A stretch of DNA of 64,000 nucleotides. It comes from Astrothelium macrocarpum (taxonomy: Eukaryota > Ascomycota > Dothideomycetes > Trypetheliales > Trypetheliaceae). Under the pieces are notes generated by a model that saw nothing but the letters and a program-made list of their open reading frames with translations, was not told where the DNA came from and searched no databases. Shown here piece after piece: positions 48,317-57,870 of the stretch (position 1 is the first letter of the stretch; each line of letters starts with the position of its first letter). A program made the position numbers and the translations under genes. Where the stretch lies: positions 1 through 64,000 of the forward strand of contig JAGEMR010000149.1 of NCBI GenBank assembly GCA_021030915.1, read 5' to 3'.

Positions 48317-49482
48317 TACTGCTGTTCCAGACAGCAACGCTTTGGGTTGGCTGTGGAATCAGCCGCGAAGAAGCACGAACGCTTTGCTCTGCTTCATACC
48401 ACGGCGATGCACCTGTTATAGCCATGCTCTAGTCGCAAAACTGCCCATGACTGACAAAAGCCCCAAGTCGAAGAGGCACGTGGGCTGACTGCATCTGAAC
48501 CCCAGCAGAAAGCGTTTTACCAAAAAAGGTATGTTAGCTACGCGAACGCGAGATTGCATCTTACATAAGTGTGAGCCACTAACGATAGGTACGCACAAAA
48601 AGGGTGTGATGAGAAATCTGGATTTATTGAAAGCAAAATACGGATGTTGCTAAACAACGGCTTGGAGGCTAAAATGTGGTAGAGCCGTAAATACTTGTCC
48701 GCGGTCGAAGATACCTACCATTGATATTGCCCGAGCTCTTTTTTGCCATAAATTTGGTAGGCTGAGACAAGCTGTCGAATCAGGGAGGACAAAGGAGCTT
48801 GAGCATGGGCGCTACACACATGACCGCATAGAGCTGCGCTGGATCTATACAGTGCCTTAAAGCTTCGATATCCTCTTCAAAAGGACTTCTCCGGATTTTT
48901 CAGAACTTGACCACCCTTATTTTGACCCACAACCTCCTTTGTTACGCAAAGTCTTGTGTGTATTTAAATTCGAACCCCGGTCATTCTAGTGATATCGAGA
49001 TTTTGTAGTACGTGCCAGTTATTGTTGAGTTTCGATGAAGGTTTGGGCGAAGTAGTTTATCAGGTCTGGGAAGCCGAAGCCCAGAAGCGCTGCAAGCCGG
49101 CAGAGTTGCTGATCCGATTTAAATGTCTAGCGACTGCGAGCTAAGGGTGCACGAGAGTAAAAGCGAAAATCTCGCGCTTTTAAGGGATCCGTTAAGGGAA
49201 GGAGGCGGAGTTGCTGCGGCTAAGGTAGGGAGCAATTCCAGAGCCGCATGGAACAAATTACCTTGTTCAGATCCATGATGTCGCCGCGCGTTCGTTCCGT
49301 TTCCACATGCGACACCTGTAACGTTTCATGCCGTATCATGTATCTCCTAGCACACACTCCGACCGATCCCAAGGTTGGAACCATTCGTTCACTCTGTCCA
49401 CCATGTCGCCTTAAATTCCAAGATTGCAAGCTATTAGAAATAGACTGAAAGAGTCTTCGATCCTCCTTCAGCTCCAAGCACG
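48317..49482. promoter_or_regulatory. Divergent intergenic region
   Basis: About 1.2 kb between divergent starts of the lactonohydrolase-like and SRPBCC genes. It holds both promoters; no repeats or coding motifs seen. Confidence 0.4.
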
Positions 49483-50124
49483 ATGGCCTCAAATTCGCAA
49501 TGGCCTCCAGCCATCGGCCCTACCACCAAAATCGTTCCCAGAGAATCAGTAATTCTTCCCATCTTTGCCTCTATTAAGATTTCCGCTCCTGCTGCTGTCG
49601 TATGGCGAATCTTATTGGATACAGCCAATTATTCGGAATGGTGCTCCTTTTGCCCAAAAGTCACAATCCACTCTCAACCTCCTTCTGAGCCGAACGATTC
49701 CAATCTACACGTCGACACGAGTTTTACATTTCACGTTGTAATGGATTCCAAAAAGCCGAACAGCTACACCGATACCCAGCTCAGAGTGACGGATATATCT
49801 ACACCGAGCTCTCCCTCTCAGTACATTCCGCAGGACACGCTTGATTCGGATCCGGCACTTTATGCTGATCTGAGCAGTGTTTACAGAATCTCGTGGACAA
49901 CGAAAGGTGGATTTGTTTCAAGAGGTCTCAAAAGTGAAAGATATCATGAGATAATTGTTCTAGGGGAAAACGAGTGTGAGGCGAGGACGTGGGAATGCCA
50001 GGGAGGCACGCTTGCAAGAGCGGTCAAGTGGATGTACAAGGATACTCTCCAGAAGAAATTTGCGGAATGGTGTGAAGATCTTAAAAAGGCCGCGGAGACA
50101 ACAGGAGAGAACCACGGAAAGTGA
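49483..50124 (+). CDS. SRPBCC/START-like (polyketide cyclase family) protein
   Basis: One exon, 213 residues. The opening strand-helix (ILPIFASIKISAPAAVVWRILLDTANYSEWCSFCPKV) is the typical start of the Bet v1/SRPBCC fold, with the W-x-x-x-D/N spacing. The C-terminus has the long closing helix (TLQKKFAEWCEDLKKAAE). Such proteins bind hydrophobic ligands in a cavity; some are cyclases, most have unknown roles. It is not next to the PKS, so no link is claimed. Confidence 0.82.
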   Translation: MASNSQWPPAIGPTTKIVPRESVILPIFASIKISAPAAVVWRILLDTANYSEWCSFCPKVTIHSQPPSEPNDSNLHVDTSFTFHVVMDSKKPNSYTDTQLRVTDISTPSSPSQYIPQDTLDSDPALYADLSSVYRISWTTKGGFVSRGLKSERYHEIIVLGENECEARTWECQGGTLARAVKWMYKDTLQKKFAEWCEDLKKAAETTGENHGK

Positions 50125-51552
50125 TGTGGTTTCAGATAATGTCACCGCGGACTACGAAGTCATCATACAGCAAGCAGCCATGGCAAAGGGATGCTAACGA
50201 AATAACACAAAGGATGATTGAAATGATTATATTGCACATTCTACAAAGCGCCAAACACATGAACTCCCCCAAAAAAAAACTTTGAGCGCCATGATTTGCG
50301 CTGGGTCAGCTATCGTTTTCAATTGGAATTGCGCGTCCCTGAGACCTGCTTCAGAATGCTTGCTCATATTACTCATTTGGACGACTTCTAGCTATGATTG
50401 CAATTTGGAATTGTCATAATGGTATGTGATTTTAAATCCATCACTGGCTTTGCATAGCAAAGCTTCTATGATACTTTATATAAAGTACCCTAACGAGATC
50501 GGTTTCCTCCTAACAACGTAGTAGAAATAGGGCCGATGCTGTAGCAACCGCGCCTTTCCTAGGTACCTCAGGATCATTACATCATTCTATGTCTGAAGAA
50601 CTTCTGCCCTTTCTGGTTGGCCTATTGATGTCTATTGCCATTGTACGCCTCATTAAATCTATTTTATCTGCATATCTACCTCCACCAGAAATGCTATCAT
50701 TCATTCCTGGAATGCCCTTCGCAGAGCTTTAGAATGGCTTCAACCGTCTCAATACCTTGACAGTTTCTCTACATAGACGCTAAATCTTACAATTAAAGCT
50801 ACCAGATACTATTTGCAAGGTACTCATCCATCGGGTTAGGCATTTTGCAATGGAAGCTCCACTATAGTCTTTGTAAACTTAGCTTGAATTCTACCCTGAC
50901 TTGATTCGATCGGAAACGCCATTTGAAATCTTTTGCGTGCTCCCAAAACGGTTGATGTGAACTCGTAGAAAAGACTGACGGTCATCTTTGTCATACTAAA
51001 AGTACTTGGGGGCCACCCTGAGATATGCTAGCCAAAAACGCCAACAAACATCACGTGTAGCGCCATCAATTCCGGCTTTCTCCACCTTCCACAGAAGAGA
51101 TTCATTCTCCTTATGAACTCCTTTGCGACATCATCTGTACCTTGCTCTAATACCTCTCTGAATATCCAGGTGAAAAACCCTCCCAATTCCGTTCATGATT
51201 TAATTCCTAATTCCCTGGCGTCAACGAAGGTATAAATGAGGAAAACATCCATAATAGATCTTTCGTAACCGTAGCCACGGCTCGAACAGAGGTCTTGGCT
51301 CCAGTGTGGGTTTTCAACTTGAAGCAATGCAGAAATCTGAGAGAGCTTTGGTAAGTATGCGTTTTCTCGCTGGTGCCATCTAGCTACGGGGTGATACAGC
51401 AAGTAAAAAAGATCTTTCTGGCATGATAGTGTATGACCGGCACTATTTTGGTTAGCGCCAACCTCACGTGTCCCTCACGGATTGCAGAAAAGTTTTCAAG
51501 GGATGCGAAACGACAAAGAACCGAAAATTCGACAAAGACAAAACAAAAAAAT
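50125..51552. other. Intergenic region, nothing recognised
   Basis: About 1.4 kb with only short open frames and no repeats or motifs noticed. It separates the SRPBCC gene from tRNA-Met. Confidence 0.4.
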
Positions 51553-51623
51553 AGCAGCGACATGTTTCGATCATGCGTCCTTCGGGTTATGAGCCCGGCG
51601 CGCTTCCACTGCGCCACGCTGCT
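51553..51623 (-). tRNA. tRNA-Met (CAU)
   Basis: Read on the minus strand the 71 bases fold as a cloverleaf: a 7-bp acceptor AGCAGCG/CGCTGCT, a D-arm GCGC...GCGC, an anticodon loop CTCATAA giving CAU, a 5-base variable loop, and a T-arm with loop ATCGAAA. The A box and B box (GATCGAAAC) are present. A run of T on the coding strand immediately downstream (51543-51551) is the polymerase III terminator. There is no intron. It is the elongator rather than the initiator form by loop sequence, but that is less certain. Confidence 0.93.
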
Positions 51624-51938
51624 TAAAGCTGAGAAGTTCTAGTTTTCAGTCGCTACATAACCGACAAACAATGAGTCACTTTTCGACTTTGGAAGTCAAC
51701 TCCGTACTTGGACCATCCACACACCAAGATATATTAAACTTAGACTGGCATTGTCTTACGGACATGAAAGGATCGTTGATTCTGTTTTCTATATACTGGA
51801 GAAACGAACGCGAAGACTAGCAGCTGAGACCTAGGTGTATTCCGGTTGCAATTGGATCACTCTGACCGTAAATCCACCCCGAAGTCATTCGCAGTTCCTT
51901 GCGAAAATCAGTTGGCTCTCTGGAGACGCCACGCCCTC
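51624..51938. other. Short intergenic region
   Basis: About 315 bp between tRNA-Met and the 3' end of the repeat-peptide gene; likely the 3' UTR of the latter. Nothing else seen. Confidence 0.4.
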
Positions 51939-52525
51939 TCAGTTTCGTTTGTAGCTATCTGGATACGCAATAGCATTTTCGGCGGCAGTTCGTTTGTAGC
52001 TGTCAGGGTAGGCTACGGCGTCCTCAACAACACTTCGCTTGTAACTATCAGGATAAGCCACGGCATCTTCAGCGAAATTCCGCTTGTAACCATCTGGGTA
52101 TGCAACGGCGTCCTCAACAACACTTCGCTTGTAGCTATCGGGATAAGCTACGGCGTCTTCTGCAACGTTTCGCTTGTAATCATCTGGATATGCAACAGCG
52201 TCCTCAAGCGTATTACGCTTGTAGCTATCCGGATATGCTATAGCGTTTTCAGCAGACTCCGGAGTTCTTACTCCTGTTGACATCTTGTCAGTCAAAGCAT
52301 CATAGTAACGAGGATCGAAAACTTTTGGGCTTCTCGCAAACTTCCAGCTCATATACGAAGGGACTAAGGGCTCCACCGACAGTATAGGTTTCCACAGAAA
52401 GAACCGGAACATACGACTCAAGATTCTTGAACAAACTTACCAAGAGCTTGTTTCTCAGCCACGGGTGCGGCGGCTGCTATGATGGCTGCGCAAATGGCAA
52501 ACAATTGCGAAAAGAGGATTTGCAT
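51939..52525 (-). CDS. Kex2-processed repeat precursor peptide (dikaritin-like RiPP precursor)
   Basis: Complement of 51939-52363 and 52441-52525, 169 residues. Exon 1 encodes a textbook signal peptide (MQILFSQLFAICAAIIAAAA, then APVAEKQAL). After a 77-nt intron, a leader of about 40 residues precedes seven tandem 15-residue repeats. Each repeat reads x-x-x-E-(D/N)-A-(V/I)-A-Y-P-D-x-Y-K-R, where x is Ser, Asp or Gly. The Lys-Arg pairs are Kex2 sites, and the acidic ED before the core matches the ustiloxin/phomopsin precursor style. The likely product is a short peptide around AYPDSY with two Tyr for oxidative cross-linking. Two UstYa-family genes lie 2.9-4.6 kb away. The intron acceptor could lie further downstream (two other frame-compatible sites), which would shorten only the leader. 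Confidence 0.85.
51945..52259 (-). repeat. Seven tandem 45-bp coding repeats
   Basis: In-frame 45-nt units at 51945-51989, 51990-52034, 52035-52079, 52080-52124, 52125-52169, 52170-52214 and 52215-52259. They differ mainly at the first three codons and at synonymous sites. The encoded core varies only at Ser/Asp/Gly in the fourth core position and at Val/Ile upstream. Many synonymous differences among near-identical cores suggest purifying selection on the peptide. Confidence 0.92.
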
Positions 52526-53016
52526 CGTGCGAATGGTTTACGTCTTCACGAAGATTCAAGTATCGCGGTCAAAATTAAGAGCTGCTTTTCACGTTGTTCG
52601 GAACGCCCCGCTCATACAAAAGAGCAGACTCGAAGATTTAGCGTGAGTTGTTTGAAGAAGACCGTAGCTGGTTGTAGCCAAATGTGGAGAGTTTGCGGAC
52701 ACCGCCTTTTCTCTTACGCAATGCCTTGACTGCACTCTTTTCAATCAAGATCGACAGGAAGGCCTTGCATACTACTTGCCAAACTACACCTAATCTATGA
52801 GCGACTTCATCTTGTCTGTGAAGGATTCTCTTGCATAAATCCACTTGCATTAGCTCTTATGAGCTACATGGTACTCATGTACGCAATGAGAACGGGATGA
52901 CGCAAAGAGATCATGGTCCGCAGACTCTATGCTTTGTGCTCAATTATGCGAAACGGCCTGCAAATTGCCGTGAGGTAATCCGGATATCACTGCAGCTCTG
53001 AAATTCACCTTCCAAA
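52526..53016. promoter_or_regulatory. Upstream region of the precursor gene
   Basis: About 490 bp between the precursor ATG and the 3' end of the aminotransferase gene (both minus strand). It must contain the precursor promoter. No distinct site recognised. Confidence 0.4.
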
Positions 53017-54930
53017 CTAAGCTAATTTAGTCATAGTCCTCTCACGTTGGTAGTCAATGTATAAGCGAAGTCTGAGAAGCCTCTCTATAGCGGTATCGAG
53101 CTCCTGAGCACCTTTACATGCCGTAAATCGCAGGAAATTACTGCTTGCAGTCGGAGAGTCTCTACAGAAGAAGGCTTCGAGGGCTGTTAGCAAATGTGTT
53201 GCACGCATCAATTCCGGAGATAACAAACCACTCCCAGGAACTGATGCAACGCCCAACCTGGCAATCAAAAGCCAACATATCTGCATGTCTTTGCCCATTG
53301 CTCGAATCTCGGGCGGCATGTCTACTTCATCTCGCACTTCGATGTTAGAGATGTCAACCCAAACGAAATAAGCGGCTTGCGGCTGAGTGTACTTTGGAAC
53401 CTCGGTCAGTTTCTAAGGATGTGATGGCAAGGAGCAAAGGAAGACAAACGCTCAAGTTTAGTTGATCAAAGAGCTCGCAGAGACGGTTGATGTTCTGCAT
53501 CATGTGGGCCTTGTTTGCCTGCCAGAATCCAGTTTCGCGGGCTCGAACGAAAGCAGTGGCGGCTGCCTTCTGAGCCGGTCCAGACGCTACGTACGAAAGT
53601 GCGGCACTAGCATATTGGATGGGCTCGATCAGCTGCTTCTCACCAATGACGAAACCCACCCTCCAGCCCGTGGCATTGAAGCTCTTGCCAATCGATCCTA
53701 CCGTGACGGTATAGCTTGCCGCATCCTCGCCTGCTAGTGCGCACCGCGGAAAATGTGGCTTGAAGCAGAGCCGATCATATACTTCGTCTGCTATGACTAA
53801 CAGAGTGTGTTTGGCGCAGATCTTGTGGATATCGCGAAGTTCATCCTCTCGGAACGCTTTACCTAAAGGATTGTGCCTTCTCTGTTTTAGAAAACTCTTT
53901 TGGTTTGAAGCCTGTCGCGGGGCTCTTACGGATTGTTCAAAATCTGGCGCTGCTGTCAGCGTTGCCTTCGGTCTTTGTTGAAACCGCGTATTACCAGCGC
54001 TTTTGTTTTAGAAGATATGGCTGCCTCGAGGACTCCAACATCAAGAGTCCAATCGTCACCTGATACGATACCTGGGCGTTTTCGTTTACATTCCATCGAA
54101 ACAGGCTTCACAGAAGCTCCGATAAACTGTGTTAATATTTCGTACCAAAGCGTATGTGAGCAGGTGAAATAATGGCAAATACGGTCTGAAGCTTACAAGT
54201 TGAACATTGGTTCAATTATTATGACTTCATCCCCAGGCTTCACAAAGGCCATCAGAGAACTAAGTATAGCAGCCGTGGCGCCTGCTGTTACTGCTATCTC
54301 ATCAGGAGACATGGTCCTGTTGAACACTGGGGAGAACTCTTTCGCAAGAGCTGATTTGAAGTCTTGCCGACCCTGCCTCTCATCAGCTGCATGCACAGGG
54401 AGTCTGAGTTCGTATCAATACCTACCAATGCGGGGCCATATTGATTCGCATCAATGTCATCCAATGCCTGTTTGTGCGAAGTTATGAGGAAATCGGGAGG
54501 ATTGAAGCCGCTACAGCCATATTCAGTAAGCGACGACCGATGCAGAACGTGATTCATTGGCACATACATAAATCCGTGGCCGAGATTGATTAGTGGCTGC
54601 ACAGGCGACTTGGCTGTAGTCTCTTCGAGCCATTCCCTACCACACGCGGATGAGCAACGCCACAAACATCTCCGGAACCAGCAGCAAACCAAATATTTCC
54701 TCGCACGGCATCCAGGCGAGGGCTTGGGGAGAGCTTCGGCATGATTTGATCAGAAATTCAGTTGAGAGCAGTTCAGATACCCGAGTGTCAGACTTTTTCG
54801 TTGAGAAATGTTTCTTAATATCCAAGTTAAATGATGGTCTTGACCTTGACAAGTGAATAGAAGATGTAAAGTGTCTCATATACTCGCCCCCACACATATG
54901 AAAGCAGTGGCGTGCAAAAACCCACGCCAT
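53017..54930 (-). CDS. PLP-dependent aminotransferase (kynurenine aminotransferase-like), structure uncertain
   Basis: Blocks in order on the minus strand: PVQPLINLGHGF, GFNPPDFLITSHKQALDDIDANQYGPA, AVTAGATAAILSSLMAFVKPGDEVIIIEPMF, then HNPLGKAFREDEL, LVIADEVYDRLCF and SIGKSFNATGWRVGFVIG with the PLP-binding Lys at 53684-53686. A C-terminal substrate-domain tail ends at 53017. These are hallmark class I/II fold-type-I sequences. Several introns are clear (for example GTAAGC...ACACAG near 54195-54130). Two places do not join cleanly: a one-base frame change just before the EWLEETT segment near 54640, and a stretch of about 130 nt near 53890-54020 where the usual aromatic-Pro-His-Asn-Pro neighbourhood is interrupted. 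It may be a pseudogene or an unusually spliced gene. Its role in the neighbouring peptide locus is unknown. Confidence 0.7.
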
Positions 54931-55449
54931 ACTACGATCGTTCGTTGCTTACGCGGAGACTACATTGACGAGGTTGAGTATCGTTCGAAGCGAACAAGGA
55001 CGGGCCCAATCTACTTGACGCGAATACAATTGTGATTTGACATATGCAGACTCATGACTATGATGGATAGCCGTGCAGCCAATCTTGGCGATCTAATGCA
55101 AAATCCACCATTCTAATCTGCTTCGTGACATTGTAGGATCGTGGCTGCATTTAAAAGTTTATGCGGGAGGGGTAAGGATTCTCCACTAATTTAGAATCCA
55201 GCCCTTGGTATCTCTTTAGTGGTAATTTATTTCGTACTGTATAGGATATCTTCTCGTAGAGAATGGTCCTGAGATCGCGATTATCCGCCTTTGACTTTAC
55301 GAGAGCCTTATTCACGCACACATTGTCAGGATTGCGTCGAGGCGTTCACACAGTAAAACCTAGAAGTTTCAGACTCTCCTATTCTCTAAGCTTTCGTACA
55401 CTTCATACGCTGAACCATGCAGTTTGCCGTATATTCTACACCTTAGATA
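54931..55449. promoter_or_regulatory. Divergent intergenic region
   Basis: About 520 bp between the divergent aminotransferase and first UstYa-like genes; promoters for both are expected. No motif called. Confidence 0.4.
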
Positions 55450-56232
55450 ATGTCAATCCAAGATAGAAGCTCCAATGATAGCGTGAGGCGCTCTCCGCTC
55501 GGTCGATTCGGGAACCATGTTTTTACTATTCTATACTTTCTCGGAGGCGTCATCATTGGATCCTTTCTTTCCCATAGCCCAACAATAACAAAATCTCTTA
55601 CGCTGTCCCATCATGTCGAGGGAGGACCACAATGTAAGAAAGCTACCCAAGTCAGCGAAACCGGCAGCTTACTTTGGCAGTGCGCGAAGAAATGAGATTC
55701 TTCGAATATAAACGCATATACGCGGAAGCACCATCTGCTTCTTCGGACATGCTTTGGGAAGAGCTATTTCCACGTGAAGGCGGATTCTTCAAACACCCCG
55801 TGATTGCACCAGAACGGTCAGCGTTCTCAGTATTTCATCAATTGCATTGCTTGGTATGCCTTAAATCCAATCCATGTTTCCCTAATTTTGATCTCGGTTT
55901 AGAACGGTATCCGTCAGGGATACTGGGCACTTTATGCTGCCGCAACAGAGGCAGAAGTAAGACCGTTGGACGTAGAGAAGCTCGGCATGATGGCGTCTCC
56001 TCCACACATTCGTCACTGCATTGATCTTCTACGACAGAGCCTGATGTGTAATCCAGATCTGACTGTAGAGCTAAAGGATGAGGAGATTGGAGGCGTAACG
56101 GGGTTTGGAACATTGCACTCATGTCAAAGCTGGGAGGAGCTGCTCGATTGGACAGGCCGGTGGGAAGGGTACAATCGCACATCTGAGGAAGAGCTAGCTC
56201 ATGAGGATCATATCCATGCAACACATCAGTAG
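55450..56232 (+). CDS. UstYa-family (DUF3328) oxidase-like protein 1
   Basis: Exons 55450-55633, 55681-55853 and 55903-56232, 228 residues. An N-terminal membrane segment (FTILYFLGGVIIGSFL, about residue 25-40) is followed by the family core: ELFP...GFFKHP, then HQLHCLNGIRQGYW and later HIRHCIDLLRQSLMCNPDLTVE. The two HxxHC motifs are the proposed metal-binding signature of UstYa proteins. In ustiloxin, phomopsin and asperipin synthesis these proteins form oxidative ring closures involving Tyr. Intron phases are consistent and there are no stops. Its neighbour at 56261-57159 is a convergent paralogue, and the repeat precursor lies 2.9 kb away. Confidence 0.92.
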
Positions 56233-56260
56233 TAATTGAAACTGAAGTCTTCATTAATTA

Positions 56261-57159
56261 TCAACGGTTCGTCGTCCCAAGTAACGGATTGTCCAGCCGT
56301 TTCAATTCATCCAGAGGAACCACTCGCTCTTTTGATGATTCCATTAATATTTCCCAATTCGCACATGTATGCAATGACTCGCTCGCATTGAACATTGGTC
56401 GACGTTCATAACTTGTCCATTTGAAGGTGGTGAATGAAACATCAGCATGACACATTGAGGATTGCCTCAGCATCTCTAAGCAATGATCTACATACTAATT
56501 AGTTGACGAATATTGTAGAATAAGTCGTTGGATCGAATAGCTACTCATTTGAGAATGAATATAAGTAGCGTACCTGCGTGAATAGAGATATGATCCAGTT
56601 CGGCGAAGGACTTTCCCTGATGGTAATGCTCTTTGTAAATCCATTCACGAAGCATCTTGATGCAGTGAAGTTCATGGAATACTCCTAGCCATACAAGTTC
56701 ACCACCGCCTTCTGGTAGCCTTATGGACTCTGCAGGAAGTACTTCTTCTGTCGAAGCGCGCATATGCATGGGCTGTAGAAGGCGATCCCACGCTTGGTCG
56801 ATGGTGGAATTCGGTGCATGCCCTGCAAAGGCTGTTCCACCACCACCGATGTTATGAAAAATGACTTGCTCGGGCTGGATTCGCAGGCCAGATGGCACAT
56901 ATAAGGCAGTAATTGGTGCCGGATTTTCTCGAAAATAGAGAATAGCAACGGACGCTGCAAAGGTGTAGAATATTATAAGGCCTACGTGCAACATGCACGC
57001 ATACCCCAATCCACGATATTTGCGTAGACGCGTCGTCTGTCGGGAGCCGAAAACTTCATCGTCGAGCACTTGGTGGTCGAGAAATGGCTGTTCGGCTTCC
57101 TCTGAGATTCTAGTACCCTGTAATAACAGTTTCTGCTGTAGCTGCTTGAGAACTGGCAT
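56261..57159 (-). CDS. UstYa-family (DUF3328) oxidase-like protein 2
   Basis: Complement of 56261-56487 and 56574-57159, 270 residues from ATG 57159. A basic N-terminus leads to a membrane segment (YACMLHVGLIIFYTFAASVAILYF, about residue 55-75). FHELHCIKMLREWIY gives the first HxxHC, and IHADHCLEMLRQSSMC, formed across the 85-nt intron, gives the second. The tail FKW...NASESLHTCANWE is typical of the family. It is tail-to-tail with the first UstYa gene, only 28 bp apart. Two different UstYa proteins suggest two oxidations or a partner pair on the peptide. Confidence 0.92.
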
Positions 57160-57870
57160 GGCAATTCTTGTTGTCAAGTCTCATTGATGATGTCGTTATA
57201 AAACACTCACGTTACCTACCATTTTCCTGTAGAACTCACTCCCTTGAGCGAACACAGACATAAATTACACTGCCATTGTACCAGAGATGATTCCAGTAGG
57301 GATAGTTTATCCTACTGCCTTACCCCTCTCTCAGTCCCGCGTTGATTCAGACCAAGACATCCCAGCAAGAACTAGCGACATCTACATAGTGGATCGCATC
57401 CGCTAACGCGTCACGCATGCACGATGTGCCGCCGCAGGAGAACTAGTGGATGCGTACATGGACTGACATGTTGCGACGACAGCCCTGCAGGAGGCCAAAA
57501 TGTTCACTACACGAGGGCCGGCGTCTCTTGGCTTTGATGCGTTCTCAGAGCTGAGAATTGAAACAATAAGATCGGATGGAATGAGGATCCGACCCGAGTG
57601 GATGTCTAGCGAAAAGACAAGAGATGTGACGTAATAGACTAGACTGCGTGGTGATGTTCACGCGCGGCTGACTCAGTACTCCAACTTTCTCCACAACGCG
57701 CCGTTCCGGTGGTTGAACTGACCGGTCCAGGAACTGGTACAATTGGACGAAAACGGTGCAATCTCCCAACATGGTGCTCAACATCTCGTTGATTACCTTG
57801 GGAGTACCGAACACTATGATGCCTTCATTTTCCCATTTGATGTTCAGGTCAGAACACAAGGGGTCTGGAT
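57160..57870. promoter_or_regulatory. Divergent intergenic region
   Basis: About 710 bp between the divergent starts of the second UstYa gene and the O-methyltransferase gene; promoters expected. Short open frames here are probably UTR. Confidence 0.4.

Noticed and set aside
51945..52259. CRISPR-like array
   Set aside because: Units are contiguous 45-bp in-frame coding repeats without spacers, in a eukaryotic gene with a signal peptide.
55263..55466. Short plus-strand frame upstream of UstYa 1 as a second precursor peptide
   Set aside because: No signal peptide and no repeated core or Lys-Arg pattern; probably 5' UTR.
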